Shown here: piece by piece, positions 5,972-8,238 of the stretch
Layout: each line of letters starts with the position of its first letter
How positions within the stretch are numbered: the first letter of the stretch is position 1
Origin: Bacillota bacterium
GTDB lineage: Bacteria > Bacillota > Clostridia > Lachnospirales > Lachnospiraceae
Direction: 5' to 3'
Length of the DNA stretch: 8,238 bases
Assembly: GCA_023450835.1 (NCBI GenBank)
Contig: JAEXGM010000109.1
Location: forward strand, 1 to 8,238
The notes under the pieces: generated by a model
Seen by the model: the letters and a program-made list of their open reading frames with translations, nothing else
Database searches by the model: none
Told to the model about the DNA's origin: nothing
Position numbers and translations under genes: made by a program

Positions 5972-6253
5972 ATGCAGATTACAGACGTTCGTGTACGTAA
6001 GGTGAGTAAGGAAGGGAAAATGAAAGCTGTAGTATCCATTACGATGGATAATGAATTTGTCGTACACGATATTAAAGTTATTGAAGGGGAAAAAGGTTTA
6101 TTTATTGCAATGCCAAGCAGAAAAGCCGGAGACGGAGAATACCGCGACATTGCGCATCCCATTAATTCGGAAACGAGGGATAAGATACAAAAAATAATTC
6201 TTGAAAGCTATGAAGTAGCTGCCGAGGAATACGATGAAAAGATAGAAGCCTAA
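5972..6253 (+). CDS. spoVG: SpoVG family nucleic-acid-binding regulatory protein
   Basis: SpoVG is a small conserved DNA- and RNA-binding regulator. It is linked to septation control and spore cortex formation in Bacillus, and to virulence and cell-surface gene control in non-spore-formers. The 93-residue length fits. The N-terminal beta-rich core starts MQITDVRVRKV, followed by GKMKAVVSITMDNEFVVHDI (15-34) and the family signature GLFIAMPSRK (42-51). GEYRDIAHPIN (55-65) follows, then a C-terminal helix (about 68-88) and a short acidic tail. It sits 64 bp after glgD and ends in a strong terminator, so it may be the last gene of a glgC-glgD-spoVG transcript. Placement behind glycogen genes fits the storage of glycogen before sporulation seen in some Clostridia, though that link is inference. 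Confidence 0.96.
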   Translation: MQITDVRVRKVSKEGKMKAVVSITMDNEFVVHDIKVIEGEKGLFIAMPSRKAGDGEYRDIAHPINSETRDKIQKIILESYEVAAEEYDEKIEA

Positions 6254-6283
6254 ATAGAGGGGGCTGCTTTTCATCCATAGAAA

Positions 6284-6346
6284 GGGGGTTGCCGCAGGTG
6301 GGTCATTAATAGAAATGCCCCATGCAGCAATCCTTCTTCCTTTTTT
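6284..6346 (+). terminator. Intrinsic terminator of spoVG
   Basis: Arms 6284-6307 and 6314-6335 form a long imperfect stem: GGGTTGC pairs with GCAATCC (one G-T pair), GCA with TGC, GGG with CCC and CATT with AATG, interrupted by two mismatches and two bulged T residues. The loop is AATAGA. The stem is followed by TTCTTCCTTTTTT (6334-6346). It closes the plus-strand glg-spoVG block. Confidence 0.8.
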
Positions 6347-6482
6347 GGGGGCTGTATATCCTTCCCTTTAGGACTGCATGCTTCTCAGAACGAGTCTTGT
6401 AGGACTTTTTGTTCGATTGTTCGTCTTATTTTAGGGGCTTTCCTTTATTTTATGAATAGTATGTCCTGCAAAAGGAAAGTGA

Positions 6483-6512
6483 TTGCATGAGATTAGCTGT
6501 ATATTGTATAAT
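6483..6512 (+). promoter_or_regulatory. Promoter of the transglutaminase-like gene
   Basis: A perfect TATAAT (6507-6512) is preceded, at 18-nt spacing, by TTGCAT (6483-6488), which matches only the TTG half of the consensus. Transcription would start near 6519, leaving a leader of about 83 nt before the ATG at 6602. The -10 is inside an inverted repeat. Confidence 0.5.
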
Positions 6513-6517
6513 ATACA
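6498..6517. promoter_or_regulatory. Inverted repeat over the -10 element, possible operator
   Basis: TGTATATT (6498-6505) and its exact complement AATATACA (6510-6517) flank GTAT. The dyad covers the whole TATAAT box, so a protein bound here would block RNA polymerase. The regulator is not identifiable from the window. Confidence 0.5.
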
Positions 6518-6560
6518 TAGGCTTAAGATTTATGAAGGCATATCGGTATAAAGAAAGAGT

Positions 6561-6584
6561 GATAGCGGCTTATCGTGGATAACC
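6561..6584 (+). promoter_or_regulatory. Overlapping alternative hairpins in the leader
   Basis: The segment CTTATC (6569-6574) can pair either upstream with GATAGC (6561-6566) or downstream, as GG-C-TTATC with GATAACC (6578-6584, loop GTG). The downstream hairpin ends 4 nt before the AAGGAG ribosome site (6589-6594). Mutually exclusive structures so close to a ribosome site can control translation, but the stems are short. Confidence 0.3.
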
Positions 6585-6601
6585 GGGAAAGGAGCCATCC
6601 T

Positions 6602-7474
6602 ATGCGGAAAATAACCAAAACCTTATTATGGATCGGAATTATTGCATTTGTGCTGTTTGGGGTTAATTTTCGGTATCATATCAGTCGTAATGTAAGCATG
6701 GGAGTATTGAGTGAGAAACCGGATAATGAGGATTTTATCCTGCAGGTAAGAGAAGCAATGCTAAACGGAGATGAGAAAAAAGTAGTTACCTATAAAGGTA
6801 ATGTTGAAAGCATGGAATGGTTTACCGAAGATGTGATTGACCAGGTATATGCTATAGATGATAAAAGTACGTCAGATGATTATGACTATTTAAAATACAA
6901 GGTAAACAGCATTTACGCCCATATAGTCGGAATCGGAAGCAAACTTACAGTAACTTATGAGTTTAAATATAACGAGGATTACGAAGAAACAAAGCTGGTG
7001 GATGAGACGGTCAAACACCTTTTAAAGAAGTGGCAGATAGAGAACTTAAGTGATTTTGAAAAGATAAAAAAGATACATGACTATATTATAAATAACGCAT
7101 CCTATGATACGACAGCCAAGAACTACTCTGCCTATGACAATCTTATCGGAAAAAGTTCCACTTGTCAGGGCTATATGAGCATCGCCTATAAAATGTTTAC
7201 AGAAGCCGGCATTCCCTGCCGTATCATAACCGGTACCGGTAATGACGACAGCCATGGCTGGGATATCGTAAAGCTTAATGGACAGTGGTACAATATTGAT
7301 TGTACCTGGGATGATCCTTTAACCAGAAGTAAAAAGAATCTGCTGCTCTATGAGTATTTCCTGAAATCCGACAAGGACTTCGCAGGACATATCAGGGATA
7401 AGGAATTTAATACCCTGCAATTTTATGATGAATATAAGATGGCTCCTGTTTCTTACAAGTGGAAACAATCATAA
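6602..7474 (+). CDS. Membrane-anchored transglutaminase-like (cysteine protease fold) protein
   Basis: This 290-residue protein probably acts outside the cytoplasmic membrane. Basic residues (MRKITK) and a hydrophobic stretch (about 6-23) form a signal anchor or signal peptide with no lipobox or obvious cleavage site. The C-terminal half is a transglutaminase-like core domain with an intact triad: Cys188 in STCQGY, His218 in SHGWD and Asp233 in YNIDCTWDDP. Residues about 150-170 (LSDFEKIKKIHDYIINN) are the typical helix before that domain. The part between about 35 and 140 is not recognised. Bacterial members act as proteases, amidases or cross-linkers, and the substrate here is unknown. I chose ATG 6602 because AAGGAG ends 7 nt before it. 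An upstream in-frame GTG at 6575 would add nine polar residues but has no good ribosome site. No terminator follows. Confidence 0.85.
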   Translation: MRKITKTLLWIGIIAFVLFGVNFRYHISRNVSMGVLSEKPDNEDFILQVREAMLNGDEKKVVTYKGNVESMEWFTEDVIDQVYAIDDKSTSDDYDYLKYKVNSIYAHIVGIGSKLTVTYEFKYNEDYEETKLVDETVKHLLKKWQIENLSDFEKIKKIHDYIINNASYDTTAKNYSAYDNLIGKSSTCQGYMSIAYKMFTEAGIPCRIITGTGNDDSHGWDIVKLNGQWYNIDCTWDDPLTRSKKNLLLYEYFLKSDKDFAGHIRDKEFNTLQFYDEYKMAPVSYKWKQS

Positions 7475-7480
7475 GGAAGT

Positions 7481-7501
7481 ATCTTACAAATTTGTTAAGA
7501 T
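7481..7501. repeat. Near-perfect palindrome after the transglutaminase-like gene
   Basis: ATCTTACAAA and TTTGTTAAGAT are mirror complements apart from one extra T. No T-tract follows, so it does not look like a terminator. It lies immediately upstream of the sigma-D type promoter at 7504-7530 and could be a regulator site for it. Confidence 0.4.
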
Positions 7502-7503
7502 TA

Positions 7504-7530
7504 TAAAGTTCCTGCCGATGACACCGATAT
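7504..7530 (+). promoter_or_regulatory. Sigma-D (sigma-28, flagellar) type promoter
   Basis: TAAA (7504-7507), a spacer of exactly 15 nt, then ACCGATAT (7523-7530). The Bacillus sigma-D consensus is TAAA-N15-GCCGATAT, so 11 of the 12 specified bases match. A TATAAT overlaps (7528-7533), but it has no acceptable -35 at 17 nt. Transcription would start near 7537, shortly before the ribosome site of the next gene. This places that gene in the probable motility or autolysin regulon. Confidence 0.65.
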
Positions 7531-7549
7531 AATTTATAAAGGCAAAAAA

Positions 7550-7557
7550 AGAGGTGG
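7550..7557 (+). promoter_or_regulatory. Ribosome binding site of the unknown charged protein gene
   Basis: AGAGGTGG lies 4 nt before the ATG at 7562. It supports both the reality and the start of the open frame that runs off the window. Confidence 0.7.
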
Positions 7558-7561
7558 AATT

Positions 7562-8238
7562 ATGAAGGCCGGAGCAGTCAGTGTATTAAACAGCAGCAGA
7601 GTAACCGAAAGAAGGCTGGAGGAAAGTACACAGCAAAAGGAAGAAAAGCAAGGTCAAAAGAAAGAAACCAAGTCTGTGTATGCAGGGGACCTGAATACAA
7701 ATCAGGACCTTATTGGGAATAGGAAGGCGCTGGGACATAAGCAGGCCATAAAAAAGATACTGGACTCCTTTACAAAGGAACTAAATCTGGATGACAGTGT
7801 CAGCAAGTTAAGAAATCAGCAGGAAGAATTTCTGGAAAATATAAAGGATTACACAGATAAATTAAAATCAGTTCAGGATATGAAAGCGGATATACAAAAA
7901 GCCTATAATGTGCCTGAAGATTCGAAAGAACAAAAAGATACAGAACTCCTTATCAAAGCAAAAAACAACCCGGGAGACCTGACAAAAGAAGAAAGGGAGC
8001 AGCTGAACAGCATAGGCCCTCTAACTGACTACCAAAAAGAAATACTTGAAGTGAACAAAATGGAGACCGATTGGAACAGAAGAATACAATCTGCCTCAAT
8101 GGGAATAGCGGGCATTAATCATACAATACAGGGCATAAGCCTGGAACGCTTAAAGACCCGTCCAATCCTGGATGCAAAAAAAGAAGCAGAAAGTATCCTG
8201 GAGGACACTTCAAAGGCAGTAACAAACTTACTCCTTGA
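7562..8238 (+). CDS. Unrecognised charged, helical protein (5' part, runs past the right edge)
   Basis: The frame stays open for 225 codons to the window end, so the gene is incomplete here. I do not recognise the family. The product starts MKAGAVSVLNSSRVTERRLE, has no signal peptide or membrane segment, and is very rich in Lys, Glu, Gln and Asp. Residues about 20-40 are a low-complexity Lys/Glu/Gln stretch. Residues about 58-115 and 140-225 look like long amphipathic helices that could form coiled coils. Segments with more character are LTKEEREQLNSIGPLTDYQ (140-158) and SMGIAGINHTIQGISLERL (178-196). A strong ribosome site and a near-consensus sigma-D promoter precede it, suggesting co-expression with flagellar, chemotaxis or autolysin genes. 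A flagellar accessory or a motility-linked cytoplasmic protein is possible, but this rests on the promoter alone. It is separated by 87 bp from the transglutaminase-like gene and is probably independently transcribed. Confidence 0.8.
   Translation, partial: MKAGAVSVLNSSRVTERRLEESTQQKEEKQGQKKETKSVYAGDLNTNQDLIGNRKALGHKQAIKKILDSFTKELNLDDSVSKLRNQQEEFLENIKDYTDKLKSVQDMKADIQKAYNVPEDSKEQKDTELLIKAKNNPGDLTKEEREQLNSIGPLTDYQKEILEVNKMETDWNRRIQSASMGIAGINHTIQGISLERLKTRPILDAKKEAESILEDTSKAVTNLLL

Larger units (their letters stand above)
6347..6601 (+). other. Non-coding leader and promoter region before the transglutaminase-like gene
   Basis: No credible gene is visible in this stretch. It contains a small hairpin (AGTC/GACT, 6393-6396 and 6403-6406, closed by GAAC/GTTC at 6388-6391 and 6411-6414). 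A 9-bp inverted repeat CTTTCCTTT/AAAGGAAAG (6438-6446 and 6471-6479) with a 24-nt loop follows. A promoter whose -10 lies inside a palindrome (6483-6517) and a short structured leader (6561-6584) complete it. Much of the part before 6438 has no assignable function. Confidence 0.5.

Noticed and set aside
6388..6414. Possible terminator or small RNA hairpin followed by T residues
   Set aside because: The stem is only four pairs with a 6-nt loop and an internal bulge, and a strong terminator already lies just upstream.
6574..6582. DnaA-box-like CGTGGATAA before the transglutaminase-like gene
   Set aside because: A single copy with one mismatch and no partner boxes nearby; probably chance.
6575..6601. 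Upstream GTG start for the transglutaminase-like gene
   Set aside because: It has no convincing ribosome site, would lie in the loop of a hairpin and would put polar residues before the signal anchor, while ATG 6602 has AAGGAG at 7 nt.

Overview
The window looks like chromosomal DNA from a spore-forming, probably motile, low-to-moderate G+C Firmicute. A Clostridia member of the Lachnospiraceae type is my best guess. The grounds are the gene content (spoVG, a paired glgC/glgD, a clostridial DnaB/DnaD-like helicase-loader protein), strong AGGAGG-type ribosome binding sites, sigma-A type promoters and one sigma-D/sigma-28 type promoter. The taxonomic placement is inference. There is no sign of a mobile element, tRNA, rRNA or CRISPR array.

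Left part (minus strand, transcribed right to left): murC (2990 to 1569, peptidoglycan precursor ligase) is followed by a 289-bp gap and then a two-DnaD-domain replication protein (1279 to 32). The gap is the most unusual piece of non-coding DNA here. It holds four exact DnaA boxes in one orientation, several near-matches, an AT-rich tandem 10-mer, an intrinsic terminator for murC whose stem contains one of the DnaA boxes, and a promoter for the dnaD-like gene. This suggests that DnaA controls a helicase-loader gene, or that the gap is a DnaA-binding cluster outside or near an origin.

Middle part: a 524-bp AT-rich divergent intergenic region (2991-3514) separates murC from the plus-strand glycogen genes. 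It carries a perfect 12-bp-arm hairpin, a perfect 14-bp palindrome and a good sigma-A promoter with an extended -10 just before glgC. glgC (3515-4789) and glgD (4786-5907) overlap by 4 bp and encode the catalytic and the probable regulatory subunits of ADP-glucose pyrophosphorylase. spoVG (5972-6253) follows after 64 bp and ends in a strong intrinsic terminator (6284-6346).

Right part: a 348-bp stretch holds that terminator, a structured segment, a promoter whose -10 lies inside an inverted repeat, and a short structured leader. It leads to a membrane-anchored transglutaminase-like protein (6602-7474) with an intact Cys-His-Asp triad. After 87 bp containing a near-consensus sigma-D (flagellar sigma) promoter comes an unrecognised, highly charged, helical protein (7562 to beyond the right edge). 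The promoter ties this unknown protein to the motility regulon, which is the best functional clue available for it.

I see no clear unprecedented multi-gene system. The strongest leads are the DnaA-box region and the sigma-D-driven unknown gene.
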